From positions 1-32,257 of IMG/VR virus record IMGVR_UViG_3300042569_001437: a DNA stretch of 32,257 nt; one strand, given 5' to 3'. The DNA is from a virus. Below, in pieces: positions 5,749-15,011 of this stretch; the stretch's first letter is position 1; every line of letters starts with the position of its first letter. The translations under genes were made by a program, and so were the position numbers. Under the pieces are notes generated by a model that did no database searches, was not told where the DNA came from, and worked only from the letters and a program-made list of their open reading frames with translations.

Positions 5749-7464
5749 TTATTGAGGCTGGCGATTGTTCGATGGTGCGAGAAGCGCCGCCGCAAGACTG
5801 GGGCCGCCGATGGGAGCCAATTGCCGCCCAGCGCCAGACACCATCGCGGGGCGATTTCCCAACAATCCAGCCTGCAAAAGCCGTTGCACAGGATTGAAAT
5901 AGAGCGCCGAAGCGCCAGCGCCAGCCGCGATGGCGCCCGGCCCAAGCCCTAAAGCTGAAGGGCCACCAAGTAAGGTCGCCGCAATCAATGCCCTTTCAGT
6001 CGTCCCGCTGTCGGGTAGCGTCCTGGGCATAACTGCGGCGGCGGGATCGCTCAGGTCTTGCATGAGCGCATCACCGCGCGCATATTGTGACCGGCGCGGT
6101 CCGCCGCTGGTCATGGCCACCGCTTGATTGAATTGCAATGGCGTGAAAACGCCTTCCCGCGCGCCGGTTGACCCTGCCGCGCGCTCCATGCGGATATACT
6201 GCGCGTATGCCTGATCTGCGGCTTTAACTTCTGGCGCGATTTGTGGATTTGACCGAGAAAGCAGCCCGCGAAATGCGCTTTGCGCTTGAGCTAAAGCTTC
6301 TCCAAGGTCTTGGTCGCTTGGATCAGATGAACGCAAATACCGACGCACTTGGAAGCCCAACTCTTCATCAATGGATTTCCAGGTATCGCCATCAATCACG
6401 CCCCCTTTAATGCGCGGCGCAATCTTGTTGTTAAAAATTGAGACAAAGTTATCCTGCGCGCCTTTTGTGGTCGCCGATTGAAAGGCTTGCGCAAAATCTT
6501 GGTAAAGCTGCTGATCAGGCCCAAAAGCCTGAATGCGCGGTAATACCGCGTTATATGCCCCGCCGATCCGCTTATAGACATCATCAACCAATTCCCGCCC
6601 AACCGGCGCGGCGTCGTCTACCTTTTGCCCAATCGGTTCCAAAACGCGATTGGCAACCGCGCGATTAAAGGACGCCACGCCTTCCGCCTGCTGCCCGCGA
6701 ATTTGCGCGCCAACAATCGGGATAGACCCAAGGCCCTCTTCAATGCGTTGCCCGTATCCGCCCGCTATTTGGCCAGGCGTCAAAGACACGCCAGCGTCAG
6801 AAAGCGCAACGGCTTCCGGTCGCGCGGAAGGCGCTTGCCTGCCTTGCAGCAACCGCCCAAGGCCATAGCTGGCAGCGCCACCGGCTGCGCCAGCGCGAGC
6901 GCCTAAAAGCACGTTGCCCGTAACGCCTTCACCATAATCGCCTTCCGTCACCGGCTGCAAACCCCCCAGCGCGGCGCCTTGCAAGGAACCGCTTGCAACC
7001 GCCGGCAATAGGCGCGTCGGGGCAGCCGCCATGCCAACAGGAAGGGTAGAAACCACCTGCCCGCCGATGCGCGCCCAATCAATGCCGGGATCAGGGCCGC
7101 GTGATGCCTGATAGGTTTTTTCACGCTCGGCAATGCGCGTGTTAGCTTCTGCCGCTGTTTCCATCGGGACGGTGGCGGCGGCTTGTTCCATGATCGGCGC
7201 AATGTTTGGATTTTGGCGCAGAAAATCCATAACCCTGTTTTGCCTGCCGTCATTGACATTGGCGGTAAGCTGTTCGGCACCCCGGAAGATGTCGCCCAAG
7301 CCCGTAGCAAAACGCTGCCCAAAGGATGCGCGCGGCGCGGCGGGCGCTTGCGGTTGGGCGTTTTGCACCGGAATAAATCCCGCCCAAGGATCAGCGATCT
7401 CTTCCGTTGCCGGGGCGGGCGAAACCACCGTAAAATTGGCCCATGGATCAGCCGTGCCGCTCAT
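5749..7464 (-). CDS. Large internal virion / DNA-ejection-type protein
   Basis: This 571-aa protein has no enzymatic motif. Its N-terminus has repeated DPWA(N/G)F units (residues 6-10 and 25-29) of the kind seen at the start of podovirus ejection proteins. It then has Gly/Ala-rich amphipathic or membrane-active stretches (about 145-200 and again near 505-560) flanking a helical core (about 250-440). Proteins of this size and composition between the tail genes and fibre are usually packaged in the capsid and ejected to form a trans-envelope conduit. It overlaps the next upstream gene by ATGA. Assignment is by context and composition. Confidence 0.6.
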   Translation of the reverse strand: MSGTADPWANFTVVSPAPATEEIADPWAGFIPVQNAQPQAPAAPRASFGQRFATGLGDIFRGAEQLTANVNDGRQNRVMDFLRQNPNIAPIMEQAAATVPMETAAEANTRIAEREKTYQASRGPDPGIDWARIGGQVVSTLPVGMAAAPTRLLPAVASGSLQGAALGGLQPVTEGDYGEGVTGNVLLGARAGAAGGAASYGLGRLLQGRQAPSARPEAVALSDAGVSLTPGQIAGGYGQRIEEGLGSIPIVGAQIRGQQAEGVASFNRAVANRVLEPIGQKVDDAAPVGRELVDDVYKRIGGAYNAVLPRIQAFGPDQQLYQDFAQAFQSATTKGAQDNFVSIFNNKIAPRIKGGVIDGDTWKSIDEELGFQVRRYLRSSDPSDQDLGEALAQAQSAFRGLLSRSNPQIAPEVKAADQAYAQYIRMERAAGSTGAREGVFTPLQFNQAVAMTSGGPRRSQYARGDALMQDLSDPAAAVMPRTLPDSGTTERALIAATLLGGPSALGLGPGAIAAGAGASALYFNPVQRLLQAGLLGNRPAMVSGAGRQLAPIGGPSLAAALLAPSNNRQPQ

Positions 7465-9149
7465 TGCCGGGGAACCTCCAAAACGCGCCCATCAGGCGTG
7501 CGGAACCGCGTGCCAGGCGGCAGGCGTTGTGCATCGGCGGGGTTCTGGATTACCGGCATATCGCCGCCTGCCGGCGGCTGACGCGGCGGCGGCGAAGCTT
7601 GGCCCCTACCACCCGGCCCAGTTGTGCTTGGCAATTCCCCGCGAAGCTGGCCACCCGGCAATTCCGCCGCAATTGAAGAAATGATCTGCTGACGGGCGCG
7701 GGCTTTTTGCTCAATGACCTGCGGCCTATCAAACGGCGTCGGGAAGAACCTTTCTGCAACGTCCAATACTTCGCCCGGCGTCATTGCTGCGCCGGTTTCC
7801 TTGCGAAGCACGCCAGCCGCAAACAAGCGCGCGGCATTGAAATACATCTGGTCATTCGCGCTAGCGCCATAATTGACTGGAACCGATGGCAAATTGCGAT
7901 AGGCAAGCAGCATGGCGTTGCTCGGCACATTCACGCCGCGCAGCACTTCATCGCCCATTTTCATTTGCGCGCCGAAGAAATTGCTTCGGGATTGCGCTTC
8001 GGTTAGCCCTTGCGTCCGGGGATCAGCCGGGCCACCGGGCATCGGTTCAATCAAGCCATCGGCGCGCCACTGGTAGCCCGCTGGCGCCGCGCGCATCCGT
8101 TCAAAGCCCGGCACGGCGGCAGGGGCGGTAGGCATGGCGTCTTGCCCCATAGCAGGGACCGCCGCGCCACCTTGCGGCGCTACGGCGCCCGATGGCCCGC
8201 CCGGTTGTGATACCGGCGCAGTCATGCCTTGCGGCGCAGAAGGTGCCTGCCCGCCGCCCGGTTGCGGGAGGTCTCCCATGTTGCGCGGCACCCTCACCGC
8301 CACTTGCCGATTGCCTGTCGGGTCTGCCGGGTCATTCACGAATTGAATTTGGCCCTCTGAAAGAGCTTGGAACGCGCGCTGATACACGGCCTGTTCTTGC
8401 GGCGATGCTTCGCCTGACCGAATGCGCGGCGCCAGCCTCAAGACGGCGTTGTTGTATTGCGCGTCCATGCTGGTACCGGCGAAAGGCCCCTCGTTGCCGC
8501 TAGGCGCCGGTTGCCGCGTGGCATTAGCGGCCCGAAATGCCGCCGCTTCCGCGCGCCGTGACGCGGCCTCTTGCATGGAAATCTGCTGCTGAAACCGCCG
8601 CTCGGCGCGGTCATCGTCAATTGACCGCCGCACGCCCGCCGCCGCAAGCCTTACGCGCTGGTTTGGCGATGCCTCGGCATTCTGCAACACGTCAAGGTTG
8701 ATTTCCTGCCCATTGGCCAGCCGCACCATACGCGGCGCGGGCGGTTCCGGGCCTTGCGCGGGCGGTTGCGCGGGCATCGGCGCAGGCATGGCCATGCCAC
8801 CGGCTGGCGCAGGCTGCCCGGTCATTTCAGGGTTTGGCACGGGCGGCGGCAGGCTGCCAGGCGTAACCGGCGCGGCACCACCCGGCCCGACAGGCGCAGG
8901 ACCGCGCCCATACAACGCCGCAATCTGCGCGTTAGCGTTTTCGTTATCTTCCCGAAAAAGGCGCTCAAAGCGCTTGTCATCTTCCCCGGCGAAATAACCG
9001 CTCACAAGCGCCGTGCCCAATTGCGCCAAGCCTCCAACGTGCCCGCCCACGGCGCGCGGCTTTAGGCTATCGGCAAGCAATTGATCGGAAAGCCTGCCAC
9101 GGCGCAGCGCCATGGCAAGGGCTGGATTGGATGCGTAGGATTCAGACAT
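7461..9149 (-). CDS. Pro/Gln/Ala-rich internal virion protein
   Basis: This 562-aa protein starts with a helical segment containing LGTALVSGYFAGEDDKRFERLF (about residues 43-64). It continues through a long low-complexity Pro/Ala/Gly/Met region (about 80-140), a helical Arg/Ala/Gln region (about 150-240), another Pro/Gly/Gln region (about 285-365), and a C-terminal end NPADAQRLPPGTRFRTPDGR (about 536-555) common in phage virion proteins. No catalytic signature is present. The three neighbouring genes of the same style at 5749, 7461 and 9153 likely form the ejection set. Confidence 0.6.
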   Translation of the reverse strand: MSESYASNPALAMALRRGRLSDQLLADSLKPRAVGGHVGGLAQLGTALVSGYFAGEDDKRFERLFREDNENANAQIAALYGRGPAPVGPGGAAPVTPGSLPPPVPNPEMTGQPAPAGGMAMPAPMPAQPPAQGPEPPAPRMVRLANGQEINLDVLQNAEASPNQRVRLAAAGVRRSIDDDRAERRFQQQISMQEAASRRAEAAAFRAANATRQPAPSGNEGPFAGTSMDAQYNNAVLRLAPRIRSGEASPQEQAVYQRAFQALSEGQIQFVNDPADPTGNRQVAVRVPRNMGDLPQPGGGQAPSAPQGMTAPVSQPGGPSGAVAPQGGAAVPAMGQDAMPTAPAAVPGFERMRAAPAGYQWRADGLIEPMPGGPADPRTQGLTEAQSRSNFFGAQMKMGDEVLRGVNVPSNAMLLAYRNLPSVPVNYGASANDQMYFNAARLFAAGVLRKETGAAMTPGEVLDVAERFFPTPFDRPQVIEQKARARQQIISSIAAELPGGQLRGELPSTTGPGGRGQASPPPRQPPAGGDMPVIQNPADAQRLPPGTRFRTPDGRVLEVPRQ

Positions 9150-9152
9150 AGA

Positions 9153-9953
9153 TCACCTCGCGAAACCGCTGCGCGCCCAACCACCAAGCGCTGCCGATCC
9201 CAGGCCATACATACCCGAAAGCTGCGCCTGATAGCCCTGGTTTCGCGCGTTAAACGCATTGTTCTGCGCCGCCTGTTGCAGCCCTACGGCTTGCATGTAA
9301 TCGGTCGGCGCCACATTGGTCTGTGGCGTGTTCACATAGTTCGGCGCCTGCACTTGCTGCCCGGAAAGCAACGCCGCCGCTTCATTCAAAGGCACCGCGC
9401 GTTCGGTCAGCATCTCATTTACCGCTTGGCCGCGACCAGTCAGCAACAGTTGGTTGTAGGCGTCATTTTCGGCCTCGCCAACCCCGCGCATTGCCACGTC
9501 ATAGGCTTGCGTTCCTGGCATCAAGCCCTGTTGGCGCAGGCGCGTGTCCATAGCGTTGCGCCGTTCCGTCAGTACCGGATCAAGACGCGACCGGCCCAAT
9601 TGCATCAGGCGGCTTTCGGTTGCCTCATTGCCCAATGTCAAAGGCGTGGCCAGCCTTTGCCGCACCGCGCCAAGCTGTTGCAGCGCCGTTTGCCCGTAAA
9701 TGTCCTGCGCCTGGCGCGATTGGTTCAAGGCGCTTTGCTCTTCCGGCGCCAGCGTTTGCGTGGCCTGAAAGCGCGGCGTGCCATCTTCCCAAGTGCCGAT
9801 CTGCTCGTAATTCAAGCTGCCGTAGGGGTCGCGCTGGTTTACCGCATTTATGCGGAAATTCGTGATGGCAGTATCGCGGTTCATCTGCGATTGCGCGTTT
9901 GCCGTCGCCACTGGATCAGGCGCGGCGGGCGCGCGGGGAGCTTTCTTGCCCAT
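9153..9953 (-). CDS. Internal virion protein, first of the ejection set
   Basis: The 266-aa reading starts at the ATG at 9953, which overlaps the upstream stop (TGATG); a TTG one codon earlier is less likely. The sequence carries features I recognise from podovirus virion proteins: a MGKKAP... opening, DPYGSLNYEQIGTWEDGTPRF (part of residues 41-62), a LGNEATESRLMQLGRSRLDP block, GTQAYDVAMRGVGEAENDAYN and a final GMYGLGSAALGG. These proteins are generally annotated as tail or DNA-ejection proteins. Gln/Asn/Ala-rich helices dominate. Confidence 0.75.
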   Translation of the reverse strand: MGKKAPRAPAAPDPVATANAQSQMNRDTAITNFRINAVNQRDPYGSLNYEQIGTWEDGTPRFQATQTLAPEEQSALNQSRQAQDIYGQTALQQLGAVRQRLATPLTLGNEATESRLMQLGRSRLDPVLTERRNAMDTRLRQQGLMPGTQAYDVAMRGVGEAENDAYNQLLLTGRGQAVNEMLTERAVPLNEAAALLSGQQVQAPNYVNTPQTNVAPTDYMQAVGLQQAAQNNAFNARNQGYQAQLSGMYGLGSAALGGWARSGFAR

Positions 9954-10381
9954 CAATTTTTCCTTGTGAAAAGCCGGTCAAAGTCACGGCGCAGGAAACC
10001 CATCACCGCGCCATGCACGCGCGGCGCGAACCAATCTCGCAAAGTGCCTTCCTGCTTAAACCCGACACCGCGCAAAAAGCGCAGCGTGCGGGCCGCGTCA
10101 TGCGGCACCATGGCAGTCACCCGGCGCAATTCGCATTGCACCAAGGGGTAATGCAGCAAGGCCCGTATCACCCCGCGCTGCGCCCATCGCGGTGTTTCAG
10201 CGGCAATGCTCATTTCGCAATTGTCCTCAGTGAACCCGGAATAAACCACGCCCGCCACCAGCGCCGCGCCATCATGTACGCCAATGGCGTACCCATCCCC
10301 GGCAACACCCGAAGCGTGCGGAATGCGCGTCATCACCCAATCGGCCACGGCGCGATCTTCACCAAAAACCAGTTGCATCAT
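9953..10381 (-). CDS. GNAT-family acetyltransferase
   Basis: This 142-aa protein follows the GNAT fold order: an early strand pair with GYAIGVHDGAALVAGVVYSGF (about residues 30-50), a central ALLHYPLVQCELRRVTAMVP strand, and a C-terminal block AARTLRFLRGVGFKQEGTLRDW (about residues 98-119). That block is the usual N-R-LE-GF-xEG motif of acyl-CoA N-acetyltransferases. GNAT genes occur within the tail modules of several podovirus-like phages; the substrate is unknown, and a virion or host protein is possible. It is joined by ATGA/TGATG overlaps to the tail protein upstream and the ejection protein downstream. Confidence 0.8.
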   Translation of the reverse strand: MMQLVFGEDRAVADWVMTRIPHASGVAGDGYAIGVHDGAALVAGVVYSGFTEDNCEMSIAAETPRWAQRGVIRALLHYPLVQCELRRVTAMVPHDAARTLRFLRGVGFKQEGTLRDWFAPRVHGAVMGFLRRDFDRLFTRKN

Positions 10382-11916
10382 AGACCCAAGGCTTGCGCCG
10401 GTTCAAACACGATGTCGAAGGCGGAAAGCTGCATGGTAAAGCCGCGCGTTTGGCCGGCCATTCGCACCGCCCCGACATAGCCGATCTTGCCAAGCGAAAC
10501 CCAAGGGCGCAGCGTTTGCGTGCCGCCCCATTGGGATGCGTCCCATACCGCGCTATCCCAAACCCCTGACGTATTCGTGAAAGACGGGATATTTTGTACC
10601 GTCATGTCGCCATAATCCACATCAAGCGCAATGCTGGCGTTTGGGTTATCGGTCGCCTGGATCAGCGGGCGCAGCAACGTAAAGCGCTTCAACCGGCTCG
10701 GCACCTTGAAATCAGAGAAGGCAGTTTTTAGCCCCCAGGCAATATCGGCGCCGTTGTCACTCGTTCCGAAATCCGCCCGGTAGACAATGCCGCCGGCCTG
10801 CCCGCCGAAATACAGATTGCCTTGCCAAGTCGCCCAACATGCCGCGTTGTGATTGGTAAAGCGGCACCACGCGCCCGAGAGCGTATTCATCACATACTGA
10901 ATGGCTTGCGTGGTGGACACCGGCACATTGACAATGACGCGATGGCCCTCGGGATAGACCGTCAGGGACCATCCGAAGTTGCCGCTATATTGCTGGACCG
11001 CTTCCGTAAATAGGCGCGTAATCTTATCAGAGACAGACGTCCGCGCCGCCACGCTGCGATCAAGGCCAAGCGCTTGCGTCAGGCTGACAACGCCGTCCAC
11101 ATTCAGCAGCGCGAAATCGCCGCCCGTTTGGACAAAGAACCGCCGGCCAATCGGCGCACCAAGCAAAAACACACCCTGCAACTGGAACGTGGTGGCGCTG
11201 CTAGGATCAGTGCCGCGATACAAAGCCAATTCGCCGCGCGTCGAAATGAAACCGATATAGTCCTCAAGGCCAATTGCGGCGCTGTCAAAGGTTGGCGCAA
11301 TCATGCCCGCGATAGTCCCGCCGTGGCGCCACACGCCGCCAAGGTCAATCGCATTGGCCGCGCCCGAAATCGCGTCAGTCGCCAGATACCAAGCTTTTGT
11401 GGTGCCTTGCTCGCCAAACCAAACCCGGCGCTTCCATGTGGTGACGCAAAACAAATTGGCAGCCGTGACGCCCGTGATTGTTTGCGTCGCCCACGTGGTG
11501 CCGTTCCATGTGCGGACCCCATCGGCGCCATTGACCGCAATCAACCAGCTTGCCGCCGTATTGGTGAAATTGACGAATTGAAAGCGGTTATTGGTCAAGC
11601 CGGTGACAACCGCCGTCCCCACCGCGCCCGCGCTGGATGCGTCAAAGATGCTACCATTCGCCACCGCGAATAGCTTTGGCGTCGGGCCGTTGTAATCCAT
11701 CAGTGTTTCAACGGCGCCGGTCATGCCGGTCGCGTGCGATGTGTAGCCGCGCCGCACTTCCACCCAAGACCGCTCGGGGAAGATGTTGTCTAGGATCAGC
11801 GCATCGCTTGCGGGCATGTTCGCCACGCTATCGCGCGCATTAAGGCCGCCAACAGGCGCCGGGAATTGCCGCGCCACACCGCGCGAAATGCGTCTGACGG
11901 GTTGCCGGCGGATCAT
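10378..11916 (-). CDS. Tail (nozzle-type) structural protein
   Basis: This 512-aa protein is beta-rich and opens with a basic segment and FPAPVGGLNARDSVANMPASDA. The opening PAPxGGLN-(A/T)RD...MPxxDAxxLDNxFP is shared with podovirus tail proteins occupying the nozzle or stopper position. Repeats of aromatic and Gly-rich beta blades (RRVWFGEQG, GNLYFGGQAGG) suggest a propeller-like ring. Position between the adaptor and ejection proteins supports a tail-tube or nozzle role. It overlaps the ART-like gene upstream and the GNAT gene downstream by 4 nt. Confidence 0.75.
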   Translation of the reverse strand: MIRRQPVRRISRGVARQFPAPVGGLNARDSVANMPASDALILDNIFPERSWVEVRRGYTSHATGMTGAVETLMDYNGPTPKLFAVANGSIFDASSAGAVGTAVVTGLTNNRFQFVNFTNTAASWLIAVNGADGVRTWNGTTWATQTITGVTAANLFCVTTWKRRVWFGEQGTTKAWYLATDAISGAANAIDLGGVWRHGGTIAGMIAPTFDSAAIGLEDYIGFISTRGELALYRGTDPSSATTFQLQGVFLLGAPIGRRFFVQTGGDFALLNVDGVVSLTQALGLDRSVAARTSVSDKITRLFTEAVQQYSGNFGWSLTVYPEGHRVIVNVPVSTTQAIQYVMNTLSGAWCRFTNHNAACWATWQGNLYFGGQAGGIVYRADFGTSDNGADIAWGLKTAFSDFKVPSRLKRFTLLRPLIQATDNPNASIALDVDYGDMTVQNIPSFTNTSGVWDSAVWDASQWGGTQTLRPWVSLGKIGYVGAVRMAGQTRGFTMQLSAFDIVFEPAQALGL

Positions 11917-13073
11917 TCGCTTGTCCCTGCTGTCGCCGCCGCGCCACCGCCAAGCGTTCCGGCGACACCGTAGCGGCGCAGAATGTCAATTAGCTTGTCA
12001 TCGAACATGACGTAGTTTCGGGAGCCGTCACCAGCAGCGCGAGAACCGCCGTCGAGGTATTTGATGCCGTCGATGCCCCGTTCGCGGAGTGCTTCAGCAG
12101 TTAATGCAGCATTGCTTGTGTTGTTTGGGTTTTTGCCAGCGGGCCAAAGTTTGTCGGTTGTTTCAAACAATTTTCTTATTTGATGATGAGCGCCTTCGCC
12201 TGTCAGATTTTCATTTCGAGCCGCAAGCATTGCATTTCGGCCCGCATTACGGGCTTCAGGCCAATCTGCCACAATAGCCTTATTTGCGTTTTCTGCGATT
12301 AGGTCACGCAATGGGTTTACGTTTGGCAGCGGCTTATCCCAATCCAGCAGCCTATCCGGCGTGGTGTTTAGGTTGACTTCGTACATGGAGCCCTTTGGAG
12401 AGGCGCGCGTAATTAGCGTGTCCAATCGAGACAGCGCATTAACGGCATCACCGGACAAATCTCCTGCCGCCGAATAGTTTGGCGCAAGGCGGCTAATTGA
12501 TTCTGCTATTTCTGGAATTGCAAAAGGCCGCAACGCTTCATCTTGTTGAAAAAGGCGCATCACATCATCAGTGCGAACATTAGTGCCCGCTCGTTCTAAT
12601 AAAAATCTTTCAACATCGCCGTGCGCTTTGCTTATCGGGCTCAGCGCATCTCGATAACTCCGCGCCACGCCTTCATTCCCGGCAAAATACAGCCCATGCC
12701 CGTAAGCCTGCGCGCCCTCGCCCGTGCCAATGCGCGACATGTCAAACCGATCAAACCTATGCGGCGAACCGTGAAACGCGCGGATAGTCGCCGGGCCTTC
12801 TGTAAAACCGCGCACTACGTTCATGCCCATTTGTTCGCCCGGCGTCGGCTCAACATCGCCGCGCAACACGGCGGCCATGCGCTGGAAGCCTTCGCCTTGA
12901 AATGGTATTGGCCTAAAGCCGCGATCTTCTGCCGATTGCATCACCGGGTAGCCCGGCAGGCCAGGGTCAGGATTGCCGCGCAATAGCCGCGCCAGCATGT
13001 CTTGCTGTCCCATAGGCTGGGCAGCCGGCGCCAGTGCATACAGCCCTTGCGGCCTGTCTAGCGCCCCGCTCAT
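11913..13073 (-). CDS. ADP-ribosyltransferase-like virion-module protein (ART-PolyVal type)
   Basis: This 386-aa protein has an N-terminal 95 residues resembling a virion-anchoring or disordered segment (Pro/Gly/Met-rich). From residue 98 it has an ART-like core: IRAFHGSPHRFDRF (H101), then YGHGLYFAGNEGVARSYR (Y129), then the MYEVNLN strand, and finally GIDGIKYLDGGSR and NYVMFDDKLIDIL. This order matches the ART-PolyVal family (H-Y-type ADP-ribosyltransferases from polyvalent phage proteins). Such domains transfer ADP-ribose from NAD to host targets and are often carried in the virion. The codon pattern of residues 150-330 appears more AT-rich than its neighbours, consistent with separate acquisition. 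Catalysis is inferred. Confidence 0.75.
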   Translation of the reverse strand: MSGALDRPQGLYALAPAAQPMGQQDMLARLLRGNPDPGLPGYPVMQSAEDRGFRPIPFQGEGFQRMAAVLRGDVEPTPGEQMGMNVVRGFTEGPATIRAFHGSPHRFDRFDMSRIGTGEGAQAYGHGLYFAGNEGVARSYRDALSPISKAHGDVERFLLERAGTNVRTDDVMRLFQQDEALRPFAIPEIAESISRLAPNYSAAGDLSGDAVNALSRLDTLITRASPKGSMYEVNLNTTPDRLLDWDKPLPNVNPLRDLIAENANKAIVADWPEARNAGRNAMLAARNENLTGEGAHHQIRKLFETTDKLWPAGKNPNNTSNAALTAEALRERGIDGIKYLDGGSRAAGDGSRNYVMFDDKLIDILRRYGVAGTLGGGAAATAGTSE

Positions 13074-14005
13074 CAGGAACCAAACCCCGTATCAGGCACA
13101 TTCCCCGGCCCGATCAGCAGCGGCCAATTTCCGCCTGCCATGTTTAAGGTTGGGCTGGCGCCGTCCGTCGCCTCGGCCTGCTCCACCTGGCGCATCCAGT
13201 CATCGCGGAAGGCGGCATATTCCATGCCTTTGCTTTGCAGCCAAAGCCATTTCACGCCCATCAGCATCAGGTCATCGGCAAAGATGCAGGTGTCAGCGTC
13301 AGCCGTAAAGCGGTCCTTTGGCGTGCCGTCCGCCGCGGTGGCCCAATGGGCGGACGTGTATTCAAACGACAAAACCGATGGACTATCAAGCGAAGTCGGC
13401 GGGGGCCAGATGCGGAAGGTATTGCTCCCGCGCCCGACAAACCGAAACCGCCTGCGCGGCCCGGTCGCCACAATGCCGGAACGCATCCACTGATCTTCTT
13501 GCGGCGACATTGGGCCGATCAATTCCCACCGCCGGGAACGATCCCACATCGTGCGATTGATCGGCGCCAGCAAGTCCGCCGGCGTCGCATAGGTATCCTG
13601 CCCAAAGGCCAGCGTGGCGCCCGCAAGCGTAGCCGTGGCGGGTTGCGTGAGCGTGACGGTATTCGCGTCCACCACCGCCGCAAGCCGGGTCGCCTGGACC
13701 AGATAATCGCCCGTTACGGCCATCTGGCCGGCCAATAGCCCTGCCGTGCTGGAAAGGCCCGTCACCGTAGCCGATCCAAGCGTCAGGTCGCCCGTCAGCG
13801 TGATCGGCGTGGTTACAGAAATTTCCCACTCGGCTTGCAGCGCAATCCACTCGCGCGTGCGAAGCAGCATTTCGCCGCACCGATTGGCAAGCGCGCCAAT
13901 CTGCCGCGTCTGGTCATCGGTTGCGCCGGCCACCGTGGCAGGGATGGAGCCAAGCCCCATTTCCGCCGCCACGGCCTGGCCAAGCTGAAGCCAAGTGTAA
14001 GGCAT
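13073..14005 (-). CDS. Head-to-tail adaptor protein (SU10-adaptor-like)
   Basis: This 310-aa protein starts YTWLQLGQAVAAEMGLGSIP. The N-terminal helical part (DQTRQIGALANRCGEMLLRTREWIAL) is characteristic of phage adaptor proteins that sit under the portal. A beta insert (about residues 65-135, Thr/Val/Ala-rich) separates it from a second helical half with PINRTMWDRSRRWELIGPMSP and DDLMLMGVKWLWLQSKGMEYA. These are family-typical features: the ring joins portal and tail nozzle. It is joined to the ART gene by a TGATG overlap. The context of portal, capsid, adaptor and tail protein is coherent. Confidence 0.75.
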   Translation of the reverse strand: MPYTWLQLGQAVAAEMGLGSIPATVAGATDDQTRQIGALANRCGEMLLRTREWIALQAEWEISVTTPITLTGDLTLGSATVTGLSSTAGLLAGQMAVTGDYLVQATRLAAVVDANTVTLTQPATATLAGATLAFGQDTYATPADLLAPINRTMWDRSRRWELIGPMSPQEDQWMRSGIVATGPRRRFRFVGRGSNTFRIWPPPTSLDSPSVLSFEYTSAHWATAADGTPKDRFTADADTCIFADDLMLMGVKWLWLQSKGMEYAAFRDDWMRQVEQAEATDGASPTLNMAGGNWPLLIGPGNVPDTGFGS

Positions 14006-14008
14006 GGC

Positions 14009-14380
14009 TTAGGCGCCGTATTGCTTCAGCCACTTGGTGGCGCTGACCCGCACGAAAGACGCCAAACGGCCTTGCGCGACAGATGTGGAAGCATTGGCTG
14101 ACAATTCGTTGATGGCACCGCCAACCGGGGGAAACACCAGCGCCGCAGTCGCGGTGCTGACATAGACATGCACCGCAGTGCCAAGCGGTTGCGTGGAAGG
14201 CAACACCACCGCCGTCTGCCCCGATGCAGTCGTCACTTGGTTAATCGTGCCAGTAAGCGACGGGGCGCCACTCTGCGCCGTGCCCACGCCCGCGACGGCT
14301 GCCGGGATGCTTTCGCCTACCAAATTGGCAAGCGCGGAGGGCATCCCAAGGCCCATCATATCAGAACCAAGACCGTTCAT
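14009..14380 (-). CDS. Small virion protein, unknown
   Basis: This 123-aa protein has an N-terminal Met/Gly-rich helix (MNGLGSDMMGLGMPSALANL) followed by a Thr/Ser/Val/Ala-rich beta region (residues 45-123) with a C-terminal aromatic block (ASFVRVSATKWLKQYG). The C-terminal part resembles small beta proteins used for capsid or tail decoration. It lies 3 nt upstream of the adaptor gene and 4 nt downstream of the coiled-coil head protein. The exact role is unknown. Confidence 0.6.
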   Translation of the reverse strand: MNGLGSDMMGLGMPSALANLVGESIPAAVAGVGTAQSGAPSLTGTINQVTTASGQTAVVLPSTQPLGTAVHVYVSTATAALVFPPVGGAINELSANASTSVAQGRLASFVRVSATKWLKQYGA

Positions 14381-14384
14381 TGTA

Positions 14385-14987
14385 TTAATCCTCTTCCTGC
14401 GCCGACCGGCGACGCTTTGGGTTAGCGGCCAATTCCGCCTTCAATTGCTCAAGGGCCGTCTTGAGCGTGGCAATTTCGTCTTTTTGCGCTTCAATCTGGC
14501 GTTGCATTTCATGCGCGCCCTTCATGTTGGACGCGGCGGCAAGGAAATTCTTGGCGCGTTCCACATGATCACGCCCGCCCATTCCAAGGCGCTTGATACC
14601 TTCCTCGCCAAGCCCGGCCAGGTGTTCCACCACATGAATTTTCAGCGCGCGGAACTGGTCGCAAATCTGCGGGTCTTGCGGAAACATCACCGCAAGCGGC
14701 GTTCCATCAGGAATTTGCGCTTGCTGGTTTTCATACGCCTGCCATTGCTTTGGAAAGCGCATCTTGTCCAAGTCCGTCACTTCGCGGACCATCTGGTCAC
14801 GCTCGCCCGGCTGGATGATCTTGATGTAGTCTTTCTTTTCGTAAATCGGGCGCCCTTGCTCTGCCGATTTCCACGGCTGATGCTCTGAATGGGCATAGAA
14901 CTCGACGTAAAGCCGGGCATCGCTGCCCATTGAAACCGCGCCGTCCGAGTGGACAACCCCACCCATGAACGCGAAATTTTCAGACAT
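14385..14987 (-). CDS. Conserved-type head-region protein with C-terminal coiled coil
   Basis: This 200-aa protein has a compact N-terminal half with aromatic and basic residues (YVEFYAHSEHQPW, YEKKDYIKIIQPGERDQMVREV) and a long C-terminal coiled coil (about residues 148-190) ending NPKRRRSAQEED. Proteins of this design often lie just downstream of the capsid genes in related podoviruses, but I cannot name a function. A good ribosome binding site (GAGAGGTTTCCC) precedes the ATG at 14987. A GC-rich hairpin separates it from the decoration gene. Confidence 0.6.
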   Translation of the reverse strand: MSENFAFMGGVVHSDGAVSMGSDARLYVEFYAHSEHQPWKSAEQGRPIYEKKDYIKIIQPGERDQMVREVTDLDKMRFPKQWQAYENQQAQIPDGTPLAVMFPQDPQICDQFRALKIHVVEHLAGLGEEGIKRLGMGGRDHVERAKNFLAAASNMKGAHEMQRQIEAQKDEIATLKTALEQLKAELAANPKRRRSAQEED

Positions 14988-15011
14988 TGGGAAACCTCTC
15001 GAAAGTGGAAG

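Noticed and set aside
5659-5952. Plus-strand ORF with a membrane-like N-terminus (MTGLEKAIAVFGAVFLGG) antisense to the end of the 571-aa gene
   Set aside because: No ribosome binding site, no plus-strand promoter, and most of it is antisense to a well-supported minus gene; its hydrophobicity may be an accident of the T-rich gap.
9081-10151. Long plus-strand ORF (356 aa)
   Set aside because: Arg/His/Gln-rich shadow of the minus-strand virion and GNAT genes; no start context and no plus-strand operon.
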